NCBI GenBank assembly: GCA_963771005.1
Contig: CAVYRO010000002.1
Location: forward strand, 682,001-746,000
Length of the DNA stretch: 64,000 bases
Reading direction: 5' to 3'
DNA from: DASQZK01 sp963771005
GTDB taxonomy: Bacteria > Bacteroidota > Bacteroidia > Bacteroidales > GCA-2748055
The notes below the pieces were generated by a model, which was not told the origin of the DNA, searched no databases, and saw nothing but the letters and a program-made list of their open reading frames with translations. Shown one piece after another: positions 36,402-46,500 of this stretch. How positions within the stretch are numbered: the first letter of the stretch is position 1; each line of letters begins with the position of its first letter. The position numbers and the translations under genes were made by a program.

Positions 36402-36712
36402 AGGGATGCGCATTCTTTTTTGCGTTTCTTGTTGCGCTGGAATTGCAATTGCCGGTTATGATCTACATAACAGGGATGCTTTTTACGATATTCCCTCTGG
36501 TATTGATCTGAGGGATAACTCTTGCGCCACAGTTTCTGCTCTTCCTGGCATTTTTTGCGGAAAGAGGGATTTATTTTGTATTGCTTCTGTTTCCACCTAC
36601 GCATGCGGGCCTTTTGGCATTTTCTCTTAGAGCAATACTTCTGCTTATTTTTTAAACGGAGATTTTGTGGAAGGACATTACCACAATGTCGGCAGGTAAA
36701 GGTTCGAGTCAT
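36200..36712 (-). CDS. Zinc-finger-like basic protein of the IS21-like element
   Basis: A 170-aa protein from the ATG at 36712; a TTG at 36727 would add five residues. Four Cys form a likely zinc site: C7-x2-C10 (TCRHC) and C27-x4-C32 (YCSKRKC). The middle (about 32-105) is very basic with many K, R, W and Y residues, suggesting nucleic-acid binding. The C-terminus has two and a half 26-residue repeats (IVNRNAL...PRGDG.Y.L.K). I know of no named family. It is the gene nearest the right end of the element. The same start occurs in the remnant at 12544-12612, so it is a conserved part of this element type. Confidence 0.7.
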   Translation of the reverse strand: MTRTFTCRHCGNVLPQNLRLKNKQKYCSKRKCQKARMRRWKQKQYKINPSFRKKCQEEQKLWRKSYPSDQYQREYRKKHPCYVDHNRQLQFQRNKKRKKECASLIVKTDALVLHPRDDGAYMLSKVKKNMIVNRNALSMQPRGDGVYALFKLKEQKIVNRNALLSAGQSP

Positions 36713-37175
36713 TTTTGCAGCTTTCAAAGACCATAAGATACTGTAAAACTGATTTATACTCGATATGCTGCTTTTAAAGAAGGACTATTATTATGAAATA
36801 TAGTTATTAGTAAACTGTCATTCCGGCATAAAATGTACAATCGAAGATTAATCTGGCAGAAGGTGGTACCGTTTTTTACCGGTGGGTGGTATCATTTTAC
36901 TCCGGTATTAAAACCAAATATCAAACGGCGCATCTGGTCGTTCTGGAAAGACAGGTATTCAACATCTCCGGTGAGCTTTGCGATAACAGATTCTTTTTCG
37001 GAGATAACTGAATCTTTCTCGGAAATAACAGTAGCCAATTTCGCCTCCAATACAATTATTCTGGCTTCCAATTCAGCAGCAATTTGCGGGTGAGAAAGTT
37101 CCTGTTTTTCCATACACAAATATAAGCTTATTTATCTGATATACAAATATATATGAGAGTTTTTTTGAAAAATAA

Positions 37176-37526
37176 TCAAGCTATTTTAAATCTTTTTTTT
37201 CGTGTCATATCCTTGAACGAGAGACCTTCCAGAAGCATCATTAATTCTTCCCGGGTAATCAGCCTGGAAGGAGCAGTACGGCTTTGTTCACCCATTGAAT
37301 AGCGCCCACGTTCAAGCCGTTTATAAAACAGGGCAAAACCATCCCCGTCCCAGTAAAGGAGTTTAATATGCGTGCCGGCGCGGTTTATAAAAATGAATAC
37401 GGATCCCCCAACCGGATTCTGTTTTAAAATATTGCGTACAATGCCAGCAAGTCCGTCAAAACCATTGCGCATATCAACAGGCGTGCAACACAGGAAGTAT
37501 TGTAGATTTGCACTTAAGCCCAGCAT
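37176..37526 (-). CDS. tnpB: IS66 accessory protein TnpB (IS66-C)
   Basis: A 116-aa protein, identical in residue sequence to TnpB of IS66-A (14445-14795), with only silent base differences. It is intact, with the PVDMRNGFDGLAGIV signature. It lies 3 bp after tnpA and upstream of the broken tnpC. Confidence 0.95.
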   Translation of the reverse strand: MLGLSANLQYFLCCTPVDMRNGFDGLAGIVRNILKQNPVGGSVFIFINRAGTHIKLLYWDGDGFALFYKRLERGRYSMGEQSRTAPSRLITREELMMLLEGLSFKDMTRKKRFKIA

Positions 37527-37529
37527 CGC

Positions 37530-37823
37530 TTAATAGATTTTTAAGCACATGCCATTGGGAAAGGTCAGCGTGATTTGCGGAGTTAACGTTTGCAGCTCCG
37601 GTGCTCTTGAATGGTGATTAGCGGTATCAAAGGAATTAAGGTCAATAAATTTCAGATTTGTGTCTTTCCCGGCTTCTTGTGCCTGGAATTTTCTGATCCA
37701 ATATTGCAGCTTAAATTGAGTAATTCCGGCTTGTTTTGCATAATTTGCAACTGTAAGTCCGCTCTCACGCTGGCGGGTTACATGCTCAAACATTTCCTGG
37801 GATAAATCTTTTCTTTGTGCCAT
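37530..37823 (-). CDS. tnpA: IS66 accessory protein TnpA (IS66-C)
   Basis: A 97-aa protein, differing from TnpA of IS66-A at only a few positions (for example LTVANYAKQ against QTVANYAKQ, and NSFDTANHH against SSFDSTNHH). Helix-turn-helix-like N-terminus and ITLTFPNGMCLKI tail. It is intact, with the first gene position kept in the element. Confidence 0.92.
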   Translation of the reverse strand: MAQRKDLSQEMFEHVTRQRESGLTVANYAKQAGITQFKLQYWIRKFQAQEAGKDTNLKFIDLNSFDTANHHSRAPELQTLTPQITLTFPNGMCLKIY

Positions 37824-38438
37824 GTTCTTTTTACCGGCAAAGTTAGCGGCTCAGATCATGGAGCGAAAGATGGGTTTGCTGGGGCGGATACCCTGAATCG
37901 GCATCATGTGATTCTGCTCTTTATCAGTGTTATTAGCAAATTGGCATGGATCGCTGCCCAAATTTGTATTTCTATCGCATTCTCATTGTCACCAACGAAA
38001 TACTTATCGTAAATGGGCTTTTTCAAACATGGTATCCATTATCAGACAGCAACTAATGAATTATATCAATATATTCAGCTTTTTAGAAGACCCCGAGGGA
38101 CGTTGGCGAAAAATAATAAATGAAGGCGAACTTGAATATCAAAATTCGTTATTTCCTGAATTGCAGGGGGCTTACTTTTGAAAAGTTAAAATAGTACACC
38201 TGATTATCAGGCAAGTAAAAAGAAAAATTAACTATATTCCGGTTTTACCAGACAACAATGATTTAATTTAAAAAAACTCATTTTTAAACTAGTGATGCAA
38301 ACCTTTAAATCGTGTTTGTATTGTGAGATTATAATAGTATAACATCAATTTCAAAAAAATTTAGTCCGGAATACTGACAAACTTCTGCTTTTGTGATTCT
38401 TATTTTGTTTAAATTTAGAAAACTATCATAAAACTACT

Positions 38439-41400
38439 ATGCAAAAAAATCATACTAATGTATTCTTGAAGGGTAGACGTTCAATCAATACCTTTTTGCG
38501 ATTGAAATTATACGTCTTGATTCTGCTTTTCTTTGTGACTTTGGCTTCGGCAAAAAGTTACTGCGCTTCAATCGAATTACAGCAAACGGTTGTCACAGGA
38601 ACAGTGACCAATCAGCAAGGACAGCCGGAAATAGGAGCTACCGTAGTTGTTAAGGGAACAACAATTGGTACTATTACTGATTCAAATGGTAAATATACCT
38701 TAGCTAATGTTCCTGCAAATGCCACATTAGTATTTTCCTTTGTCGGTATGGCTACACAGGAAATTCAGCTAAATGGCAGAACTCAGATTGATATTGTAAT
38801 GCAGGAATCAGTCTCATCTTTAAACGAGGTTATAGTTGTTGGTTATGGCACTCAAAAGAAGGCTAGTGTTGTAGGGGCTATTTCTCAAACCTCGAATGAT
38901 GAGCTTAAAAAGTCAGGGGATCTTCCCAATCTTGCTGAGAATTTGCAAGGTAAATTACCGGGAGTTATTACACAAACTTCTTCAGGAGCACCCGGTGGTG
39001 TTCAAAGAGGAGGTAGCTCGACACAAATTTATATCAGGGGACAGAATACCTGGAATGGGGCCCAGCCATTAGTTCTTGTTGACGGTATTGAAAGAAATAT
39101 AGACAATGTTGACGTTTCAGAGGTTCAGAATGTTTCAGTATTAAAAGATGCCTCTGCAACTGCAGTTTTTGGAGTTAGAGGTGCAAATGGTGTTATATTG
39201 ATAACTACAAAAAGAGGTACATTGGGTAAGCCTAAAATATCATTTACGTATAACGCCGTTGGACAACAGGTTTCAAAAATACCCGAAAGTTTTGATTCTT
39301 ATAAAGCTATTATGTTAAAGGACAAGGCTATTGAGCGTGAAGTTAGCCAAAACCCACCTTCATGGGCGGATTACACCCCTTACCCGATAGCTTTAAGGTA
39401 TAAGAAACCGCAACTTCCTGAATATGTTGAAATATATCCGGATATTAATTGGGAAAAAGCCATGCTCAAGAATATGGGTTATTCTCATCATGCTACCTTG
39501 GATGTACAGGGAGGAACAAATTTTGTCAGATATTTTGGGTCTTTATCTTATTTGTATCAAGGGGACATGTTGAAATATTATGAGAATCATAGAAATTACA
39601 ATCCCAGCAACAGCTTTAACCGTATTAATTTCAGAAATAATCTTGATTTTAAACTGACCAGGACAACTACCCTGAGTGTAGATCTGGCAGGATTTTACAG
39701 TATCAAAAATTCAGGAAATAACTGGTATAATGTTAGAGTGGGAGATGATAATTGGACGTGGAATGGGTTATATGCACTGGCACCCACCCTTAATCTTCCA
39801 TTATACTCCGATGGTTACTATGGGTATGATCCTAGGGTGGGGTCGGATGCCAATTCTATAGCTCTTATTTGGAACCAGGGAATATTACAGGACCGGAAAA
39901 TCAATATGAATTCTGATTTTGTCCTGGAACAAAAGCTCGATTTTATTATTCCGGGATTGAGCGCTAAAGCAAAGTTTTCATTTGATAGTAATATTTTATC
40001 TGAAGGTGGAATTCTTGATGGCAATACCAACGTCTCCCCTTCTGCTGGTAATGTCCCAATAAAAGTCATCAATAATTCATTGTATACCGGCCCTGATCAG
40101 GATCCCAGCGAATATACAACATATTATCCGATCGGTGGAAAGAATCAGTTTGACTGGGTTCCAGTACCCTGGAAAGTCAAACCAGAAGTTATCGGTCCCG
40201 CAGACTATGAACCCGGCTCTTCAATTCCGGTTGACAGGAGTACAAATTACCAGTTTCAGTTAAATTATGATCACGAATTTGGTTCGCATGCTGTTACAGC
40301 ATTAGGGATGGTAAAGCGGGAACAATATGCATATGGAAATGAGTTTCAGCATTTTCGCGAAGACTGGGTATTCCGTACAACGTATAATTACGCCGAAAAA
40401 TATTTATTTGAAGCAAACGGAGCCTATAATGGATCGGAACAATTTGGGCCCGGTTATCGTTTTCATTTCTTTCCTTCGGTTGCCGGGGGATGGATTGTAA
40501 CAAATGAAAACTTCTTTCATCAAAGCTGGCTCGCCTGGGTCAACCGATTAAAAATTCGCTATAGTATGGGGATGGTAGGTAATGACCAGGTGAGTGGAAA
40601 AAGATGGTTGTATTCATCACAATATAGTTATGGAGGTTCAGCCTATCTTAATCAGGATCCCCACGTTAGCAGTCCTTATACATGGTACACTGAATCAGTA
40701 GTTGGCAATCCTGATCTCCATTGGGAAAAAGCCCTGAAGAAAGACTTAGGTATAGAAATGGGATTATTAAATAACTTAATATCAATAACATATGACTATT
40801 TCACTGAGAACAGGACTGACATTTTAATCGGCGGATCTGACAGGACTGTACCTCCATTTTTTGGTGCCACTCCGCCAAGCGCTAACCTGGGAGCCATCTA
40901 TTCAAACGGGCATGAATTAGAGGTTAGATTAGAAAAAAGATTTGAAGATGGATTTCATTTATGGGGTTCTTCTGCTTTAACCCATACTCAAAATAAGATA
41001 TTAAAAAGGGATGATCCACCATTGACGCCATCATATTTAAAGGCAGAAGGTTATGCTATCGGCCAGGTTCGAACACAGCAGACCGCAGGCTTTATGAATA
41101 ACTGGGATGATGTATATGCAAGCACCCCTTTTACGGCCAATGATTTACAAAAACAACCGGGTTATTATAATCTTCTTGATTTTGAACCGGATGGTATAAT
41201 GAAATCTGAAGATGCAGCGCCCTATGGGTACTCAGCTGTGCCCCAAAACACCTATGATTTTTCAGTCGGTGCCGATTATAAAGGGTTTAGTTTTATGGTT
41301 GAATTTTATGGTGCAACTAATTCGTCCCAAGAACGACGACTATACACATGGTATAAAAATACAGAACTTTATTTTGACCAGTACGCAGATTATTGGTCTA

Positions 41401-41708
41401 AAGATAATGAAAATGCATCTTATCCCCTTACCCCATGGAAAGCAACAGGGATACCTTCTGGCCAAACTTATATTATTGATGCGTCCTACCTCAGGTTGAA
41501 AAATGTTAATATTGGTTATACATTTCAGAACCAGTGGGTTAAAAAAGCCGGCATGTCAGGCTTAAGGATTTACCTTAACGGGAACAATCTTAAGTTCTGG
41601 TCAAAACTTCCTGATGACAGAGAGTCTGTTGACGTGGGTGGAATCTCAATACGGGGAACCTACCCTACTGTTAAACGTTTTACACTTGGTGTTAATTTAA
41701 CTTTTTAG
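38439..41708 (+). CDS. susC: SusC-like TonB-dependent receptor 1
   Basis: A 1089-aa outer-membrane transporter. The signal peptide (about 1-43) is followed by a carboxypeptidase-regulatory-like domain (about 53-125, VTGTVTNQQGQPEIGATVVV). The TonB box region and plug are next (EVIVVGYGTQKKASVVGAIS; LVLVDGIERNIDNVDVSEV; ATAVFGVRGANGVILITTKR). The barrel runs from about 250 to the C-terminus, which ends in a typical aromatic-terminated strand (LGVNLTF). It imports oligosaccharides together with SusD. susD starts 12 bp after its stop. About 180 bp upstream is non-coding after the IS4-type element, and probably holds the operon promoter. Confidence 0.95.
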   Translation: MQKNHTNVFLKGRRSINTFLRLKLYVLILLFFVTLASAKSYCASIELQQTVVTGTVTNQQGQPEIGATVVVKGTTIGTITDSNGKYTLANVPANATLVFSFVGMATQEIQLNGRTQIDIVMQESVSSLNEVIVVGYGTQKKASVVGAISQTSNDELKKSGDLPNLAENLQGKLPGVITQTSSGAPGGVQRGGSSTQIYIRGQNTWNGAQPLVLVDGIERNIDNVDVSEVQNVSVLKDASATAVFGVRGANGVILITTKRGTLGKPKISFTYNAVGQQVSKIPESFDSYKAIMLKDKAIEREVSQNPPSWADYTPYPIALRYKKPQLPEYVEIYPDINWEKAMLKNMGYSHHATLDVQGGTNFVRYFGSLSYLYQGDMLKYYENHRNYNPSNSFNRINFRNNLDFKLTRTTTLSVDLAGFYSIKNSGNNWYNVRVGDDNWTWNGLYALAPTLNLPLYSDGYYGYDPRVGSDANSIALIWNQGILQDRKINMNSDFVLEQKLDFIIPGLSAKAKFSFDSNILSEGGILDGNTNVSPSAGNVPIKVINNSLYTGPDQDPSEYTTYYPIGGKNQFDWVPVPWKVKPEVIGPADYEPGSSIPVDRSTNYQFQLNYDHEFGSHAVTALGMVKREQYAYGNEFQHFREDWVFRTTYNYAEKYLFEANGAYNGSEQFGPGYRFHFFPSVAGGWIVTNENFFHQSWLAWVNRLKIRYSMGMVGNDQVSGKRWLYSSQYSYGGSAYLNQDPHVSSPYTWYTESVVGNPDLHWEKALKKDLGIEMGLLNNLISITYDYFTENRTDILIGGSDRTVPPFFGATPPSANLGAIYSNGHELEVRLEKRFEDGFHLWGSSALTHTQNKILKRDDPPLTPSYLKAEGYAIGQVRTQQTAGFMNNWDDVYASTPFTANDLQKQPGYYNLLDFEPDGIMKSEDAAPYGYSAVPQNTYDFSVGADYKGFSFMVEFYGATNSSQERRLYTWYKNTELYFDQYADYWSKDNENASYPLTPWKATGIPSGQTYIIDASYLRLKNVNIGYTFQNQWVKKAGMSGLRIYLNGNNLKFWSKLPDDRESVDVGGISIRGTYPTVKRFTLGVNLTF

Positions 41709-41720
41709 GAGCATATAACT

Positions 41721-43514
41721 ATGAAAATTATTAAAATAAAATACAGACAAATTTTAATTATCAGTATCGTGATGTTGGGGCTGTTTTCAGGGTCCTGTGA
41801 GAAGTACCTCGACAAGGCTCCTTCCTCTGATATCACTGAGAATGATGTATTCGGAAACTTTATCAGTTTCCAGGGATTTGTTGAGGAGTTGTATAATTGT
41901 GTTGTGAATTATCCTTCGGCAGAGGTTCCTTGTCATTATCTGTTTGGTGATGAGACTCTGTACAATTCTCCCTTATCTTTTGACTTGGGAGATTACTGGT
42001 TTCAGCGCGATCTTTTTTATTCAGATAGCTACAGCACTGTCAATGCACCACGTGCTAAGAGAATATGGCCCCTTTGCTGGTATGGAATCAGGAAAGCAAA
42101 TATAGCCATAAGTAAAATAAATTTAATGACTGAGGGTACCCAGGAAGAGAAAGATCTTATAAAAGGACAGGCTTTGTTTTTTCGAGGCTGGTTTTATTTT
42201 GAGTTAATGCGTTATTGGGGAGGGATGCCATACATCGACATTGCATTGCCTGCAGATGCTGAATTAAATTTACCCAGGCTAAGCTATCGGGAAACCGCAT
42301 TAAAAGCAGCCAAAGATTTTAAAGATGCTGCAGCATTATTGCCGGTAAACTGGGACGACACACAAGCAGGTCAGGCTACATTGGGAGATAATCGTCAGCG
42401 TATTTCGAAAGTATGGGCTCTGGCATACGAAGGAAAAGACCTGCTGTTTGCAGCCAGCCCGATGATGAATCAGGAATCGACAGGAAATTCGTCTTATGAT
42501 GCCGACCTGTGTAAATCAGCTGCGGATGCGTTTGCTCAAGCTTTGAGTGTCTGTGATCAGTCAGGAGCTTATCAGCTTCAATCCTGGGATACCTGGACAG
42601 ATAATTTTTGGGTTGTGTCTCCGGAAAATACCGTTAGGCCAGGGGGAACAGAGGTGATAATGAATCAACCGGTTTATGGATATCTTAATGTGAGATGGAG
42701 TCAGGTACTGCAAACTGTACCTCCTCAAATGGGAGCCGGTAACGGTAAGGTTGAAGTACCAACCAATAATTACATAAAAAATTATAGAATGGCTAACGGA
42801 TTACCTATTGAAGATCCGAATTCCGGTTATGATCCTAATGATCCCTGGACTAATCGTGAACCACGTTTTTATAAAGATATTGTAGTTGATGGTGATAAAT
42901 TGGTAGAAAATGCTGCAGCAGGAAGTGACCAATTTGCACAATTGTACACCGGGGGGCGTCACCGGGTTGGAAGCCAGGCCAGTGTTACGGGCTATTATTA
43001 TAAGAGGATTTCTCCGATTGGATGTAACCAATGGGATAAGTTGTATGATAATTTCCAGGCTTATGTACCATTTTTACGTCTCGCAGATGTTTATCTGATG
43101 TATGCTGAAGCAGTGCTTCAGGGTTACGGATCAGCCTCAAGTAGCGTATCGGGAAGCATTACAGCAGAACAGGCTGTCAATATTATCAGGAACCGTGCCC
43201 AACTGCCCAACCTTACAAGCAGTTATACAGATACAAAAGATGCTTTCATGGGAGCAATTATTCGTGAGCGGGCCGTAGAACTTGCATTTGAAGGAGAACG
43301 CTGGTGTGATTTGCGAAGATGGAATCTTTCAGGTGATCCCCGTTACCTGGATAAAACTGCAATAGAATTTGATAGAGGAACTGACGGAAAACCTACGAAT
43401 ATTAGAGAAAGAGTAATTGTAACCCGAACAGTTGAAAAAAAACATAATTGGTTGCCAATACAAACTAGTTTTACAGAAATTTATGCAGGATTTCCTCAAA
43501 ATCCCGGGTGGTAG
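41721..43514 (+). CDS. susD: SusD-like starch/glycan-binding lipoprotein 1
   Basis: A 597-aa RagB/SusD-family lipoprotein. The lipobox ends at Cys26 (FSGSC). The N-terminal SusD domain (about 27-230) includes GQALFFRGWFYFELMRYWGG. The C-terminal part has RAVELAFEGERWCDLRRW, the family signature. It sits on the SusC lid and presents oligosaccharide. It is 12 bp downstream of susC 1, and susC 2 begins 32 bp after its stop, so four genes are probably co-transcribed. Confidence 0.95.
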   Translation: MKIIKIKYRQILIISIVMLGLFSGSCEKYLDKAPSSDITENDVFGNFISFQGFVEELYNCVVNYPSAEVPCHYLFGDETLYNSPLSFDLGDYWFQRDLFYSDSYSTVNAPRAKRIWPLCWYGIRKANIAISKINLMTEGTQEEKDLIKGQALFFRGWFYFELMRYWGGMPYIDIALPADAELNLPRLSYRETALKAAKDFKDAAALLPVNWDDTQAGQATLGDNRQRISKVWALAYEGKDLLFAASPMMNQESTGNSSYDADLCKSAADAFAQALSVCDQSGAYQLQSWDTWTDNFWVVSPENTVRPGGTEVIMNQPVYGYLNVRWSQVLQTVPPQMGAGNGKVEVPTNNYIKNYRMANGLPIEDPNSGYDPNDPWTNREPRFYKDIVVDGDKLVENAAAGSDQFAQLYTGGRHRVGSQASVTGYYYKRISPIGCNQWDKLYDNFQAYVPFLRLADVYLMYAEAVLQGYGSASSSVSGSITAEQAVNIIRNRAQLPNLTSSYTDTKDAFMGAIIRERAVELAFEGERWCDLRRWNLSGDPRYLDKTAIEFDRGTDGKPTNIRERVIVTRTVEKKHNWLPIQTSFTEIYAGFPQNPGW

Positions 43515-43546
43515 GTCATTTAATAATAATATTAAAATCTTATAAA

Positions 43547-46500
43547 ATGAAGAAAAGATATTTCCAAATATTAATTTTTCTCAGTTTGGCCATCTTATTT
43601 CTCCCTGTAAATATTATAGCCCAGGAGGTGGAGAATGCAAATGTTATTACAATCAATTCAGTAGTAAAAAATGAGAATGGTAATCCGATCAGTGGAGCAA
43701 TGGTTTATAGTAACGAGGGTGCTATAGTTGCAACAACTGATACTTCAGGTAAATTTAGTATTACGGTGCCCGTTCAAACAGACCTGTTGATTGAATCAGA
43801 TGGTTATGAATCGGCCCTTATTGAGGCAGGAAGACTTTCAGGCATGAATGAGTTTTTATTAAAACCTTCCGTGTTCATGTATAGGGAAAAAGATGAAGTT
43901 AATATTGCTTATGGAACGGTTAAAAAAGGTGATCTTGTTAACGCTGTCAGCGTAGTGGATCCCAAAGAGATTCTTAAATACGATAATATTGAAGGTATTG
44001 CCAGTGCTTTAAATGGCCGGGTTCCCGGATTATTAGGCAGTTCCAACATACGTGGTTTAGGTAATGCATTGTTTATTGTTGATGGATTTCCGCGTGATAT
44101 AAGTACCATTAATTTCTCAGAAGTTGACCAGATCACGGTTTTGAAAGACATAAATTCAACGATAATGTACGGCAGCGCAGCTGTTAATGGGGTAGTTTTG
44201 ATAACAACGAAAAGAGGAAGCGCATTTAAGAAGCAACTCAATGTATCAGGTTACTACGGGGTTTCATTACCAATAATTTTACCTGAGTATTTGTCGTCAG
44301 CTGACTATATGCAATTATATAATGAAGCCAGGGCGAACGATGGTCTTCCGGCTCTATACAGTGACGATATGATTGCAAATTATCGTACCGGGAACCAATA
44401 CAGGTATCCGAATGTGGATTATTATTCTAGTGAATATCTTAAATCTTTTAAGCCTTTTTCCAAAGTAATGACTGAGATTTCAGGAGGAAATAATGTTGCA
44501 TCTTATTATTCAAATGTAGGCTGGCAGCATACAGGAAGTCTTTTAAATTTTGGTGAAGGGGCAACAGCCGGACAAGACAAATTCAATATAAGAGGTAACG
44601 TTGATTTAAAGATTAACAGCTGGATCAAAAGCGCCATTGATGCCGTAGCATTTTTTAATACTTCGAAAGGTCCGATTAGTGATTATTGGACTGCGGCTGG
44701 TAACTTACACCCTAATCTGTTAGCCCCTTTAATCCCCATAAACCTGCTTGATCCCAGCGACCAGTTATTACTCAGTCGTAAAAATGATGTTAATGGAAAA
44801 TATCTGCTTGGAGGTACAAATAGTACTCTGACGAATCCAATTGCAGATGGTTATTCCGGGGGAGTCGAACAGAATATTCAACGTACATTTTCTCTTAACA
44901 ACAGATTAGATTTTGACCTGAAACGGCTTGTTGACGGACTTTCTTTCCATACGAATATGAGTTTCGATATGTATACCAGCTATAATGAGGCTATTCTAAA
45001 CTCCTACGCTGTTTATGAACCTGTCTGGGATGCCGTATCTGATAAAGTTGATAGTCTGATAAAATTTGGCAAGGATGCACGCCCTGGCGTTCAGTCAATT
45101 GCGGGCCCCACTTATCAAAGGAGAATGGGGATTTATGGTATGTTGGATTATGATAAGACGTTTAAGGGTATCCATCACATCAGCGGTTCACTTTTAGGTT
45201 ATGGAGACTTTGAAAAATCCCTTAATGAAATACAGCCAAACAAACATGCTAATTTAAGTCTACGGTTAGACTATGGTTTTAAAAACAAGTACCTGATTGA
45301 TATCAGTAGTGCTTACATTAATTCTCCTAAGTTACCTCCTGATAATCGAAGAGCCTTTTCTCCCTCCCTGGGTTTGGCCTGGGTAATTAGTTCAGAAGAT
45401 TTTATGTCAAAAAATTCAAGCGTTGATTATCTGAAACTTCGTGTCTCCGCAGGTATATTGAATTCTGATTTGGGGATCAATAAATATTATTTATATGATG
45501 ATATATATGTCCGGTCAGGAGGATATGCATGGGATGACAGATCCTATTCTAATAATGGAACCCGTCCATCACAAGGACAGAATAACAACTTATTTTTCGA
45601 AAAGCGAAGCGAAATTAATGTTGGAATAGAAGGGATATTTTTTAACCATTTGTTGAATGTGGATGCAAATGTTTTCACAAGTGCATATTCAGATAAAGTA
45701 TCAAAAGTCACTTCCATTTATCCATCTTATTATTCCGATTTCATTCCATACATTAATTTCGACAAATATGGTTACCAAGGTGGTGAATTAGGTCTATCCA
45801 TTAACCAAAAGGTAAATGCCGTTTCTTTTAATGTTGGGGCAAATGTTATGTATTCCGTTTCCAAAATACTGAAGATGGATGAATTATACCAATATGCATA
45901 CCAAAACAGAGTTGGCCGTCCCGTTGATGCAATATACGGCCTGGTTTCTCAAGGATTCTTTTCTGATCAAACGAATATTGACAATCATCCCGTTCAAGCA
46001 TTTGGTGCGGTTCAGCCAGGTGATATCAAGTATGCAGATCAAAATAATGACAACATAGTTGACGCAAATGATGAAATTCAGATAGGCCGTTCACAAGCTC
46101 CGTTTTCTTACGGCTTGCATTTGAATATATCTTATAAAAGCTTTACTTTATTTGCTTTGGGCCATGGGAATATTGGAGGGAACGGATATATCAGCGGAAA
46201 TTATTACCAGGTTTCTGGCGATCTTAAGTATTCAGCATATATATTAAACCGCTGGACAGAAGCCACAAAAACAACGTCAACATACCCAAGAATGTCTTCC
46301 CTTTCTAATACGAATAATTTCGAACCTTCAAGTTTCTGGCTTTACAAAAATAACTATTTTGACCTTGACAGAGTACAGTTAACTTATAATATGACCGGAC
46401 ACATTGCGCAAGTGCTTAAGATGAAAGAGCTTGATTTATTTGGCAATGTTTCCAACTTATTTTTTATTTCCAAGCATAAAGATATCAACCAGCTAAGGAT

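Larger units (their letters stand above)
32641..36913 (-). mobile_element. IS21-like element with ParB-like and zinc-finger genes
   Basis: A 4273-bp element flanked by the 8-bp direct repeat ccaaatat (32633-32640 and 36914-36921) inside tnpC of IS66-C; the empty site is seen at 14173-14180. The ends start ttttaacaccg (left) and ttttaataccgg (right, reverse complement). Each end has two internal copies of an aaatg(t/a)taccacc-like block (left about 32657-32692; right about 36862-36899), the multiple terminal repeats typical of IS21. All genes are on the minus strand: zinc-finger-like, ParB-like, istA, istB. An ordinary IS21 is about 2.1-2.5 kb with only istAB, so this one is unusually large. 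Confidence 0.88.
31253..37119 (-). pseudogene. tnpC: IS66-C tnpC, split by IS21-like element and frameshifted
   Basis: The N-terminal part (coiled coil to RRLIFG) is at 36922-37119. The remainder is at 31253-32640, beyond the IS21-like insertion. In addition, one G is missing near 31837 (ctgtccagg here, ctgtgccagg at 13376), which shifts the frame between the QTDGYSGYTY and LVHLSCWAHARR regions. Comparison with the intact gene at 12793-14388 shows both lesions. It cannot make transposase; IS66-A could act in trans. Confidence 0.92.
31227..37891 (-). mobile_element. IS66-C, near-identical to IS66-A, interrupted by an IS21-like element
   Basis: The ends gtatccgccccagcaa (31227) and ttgctggggcggatac (to 37891) are flanked by the 8-bp duplication cctgaatc (31219-31226 and 37892-37899). 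Without the IS21-like element and its duplicated 8 bp the length is 2384 bp, against 2395 bp for IS66-A. tnpA and tnpB are intact. tnpC is split by the insertion and also has a 1-bp deletion. Confidence 0.94.
30374..38181 (+). pseudogene. IS4-type transposase gene, frameshifted, rearranged and interrupted
   Basis: The N-terminus (30374-30868, 164 residues) holds the DUF4372-type domain and the first catalytic Asp (YIMDSTTMSLFKDI). After a frameshift it continues at 30895-31110 with SIITFDKGYVDYTQYEKF. From 31113 to 31226 the coding sense is on the minus strand (SGVLKDEEVILYYGQNKKEE). A second block on the minus strand at about 37900-38010 reads GDNENAIEIQIWAAIHANLL. The C-terminus returns to the plus strand at about 38011-38181 (AFSNMVSIIRQQLMNYINIF to the stop). 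The Y-R-E-K region expected between the two reversed blocks is missing. Confidence 0.75.
30279..38260 (+). mobile_element. Second IS4-type element, scrambled and carrying IS66-C and an IS21-like element
   Basis: Outer inverted ends are cactgttgtccggtaaaa (30279-30296) and a matching ttttaccagacaacaatg (38243-38260), with two mismatches. The enclosed transposase gene is of the DUF4372/IS4 type but is not colinear: the N- and C-terminal parts are on the plus strand while two middle blocks are reversed. IS66-C is inserted in the reversed part, and an IS21-like element is inserted in IS66-C. I see no clear target duplication. Confidence 0.75.

Noticed and set aside
37927..38181. 84-codon plus-strand frame taken as a separate gene
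   Set aside because: Its first 27 codons are the antisense of a reversed transposase block and the remainder is the transposase C-terminus.
38261..38438. Specific -33/-7 promoter boxes upstream of susC 1
   Set aside because: TTTG-like motifs occur but none is at the spacing expected for the Bacteroidota consensus, so no site is called.
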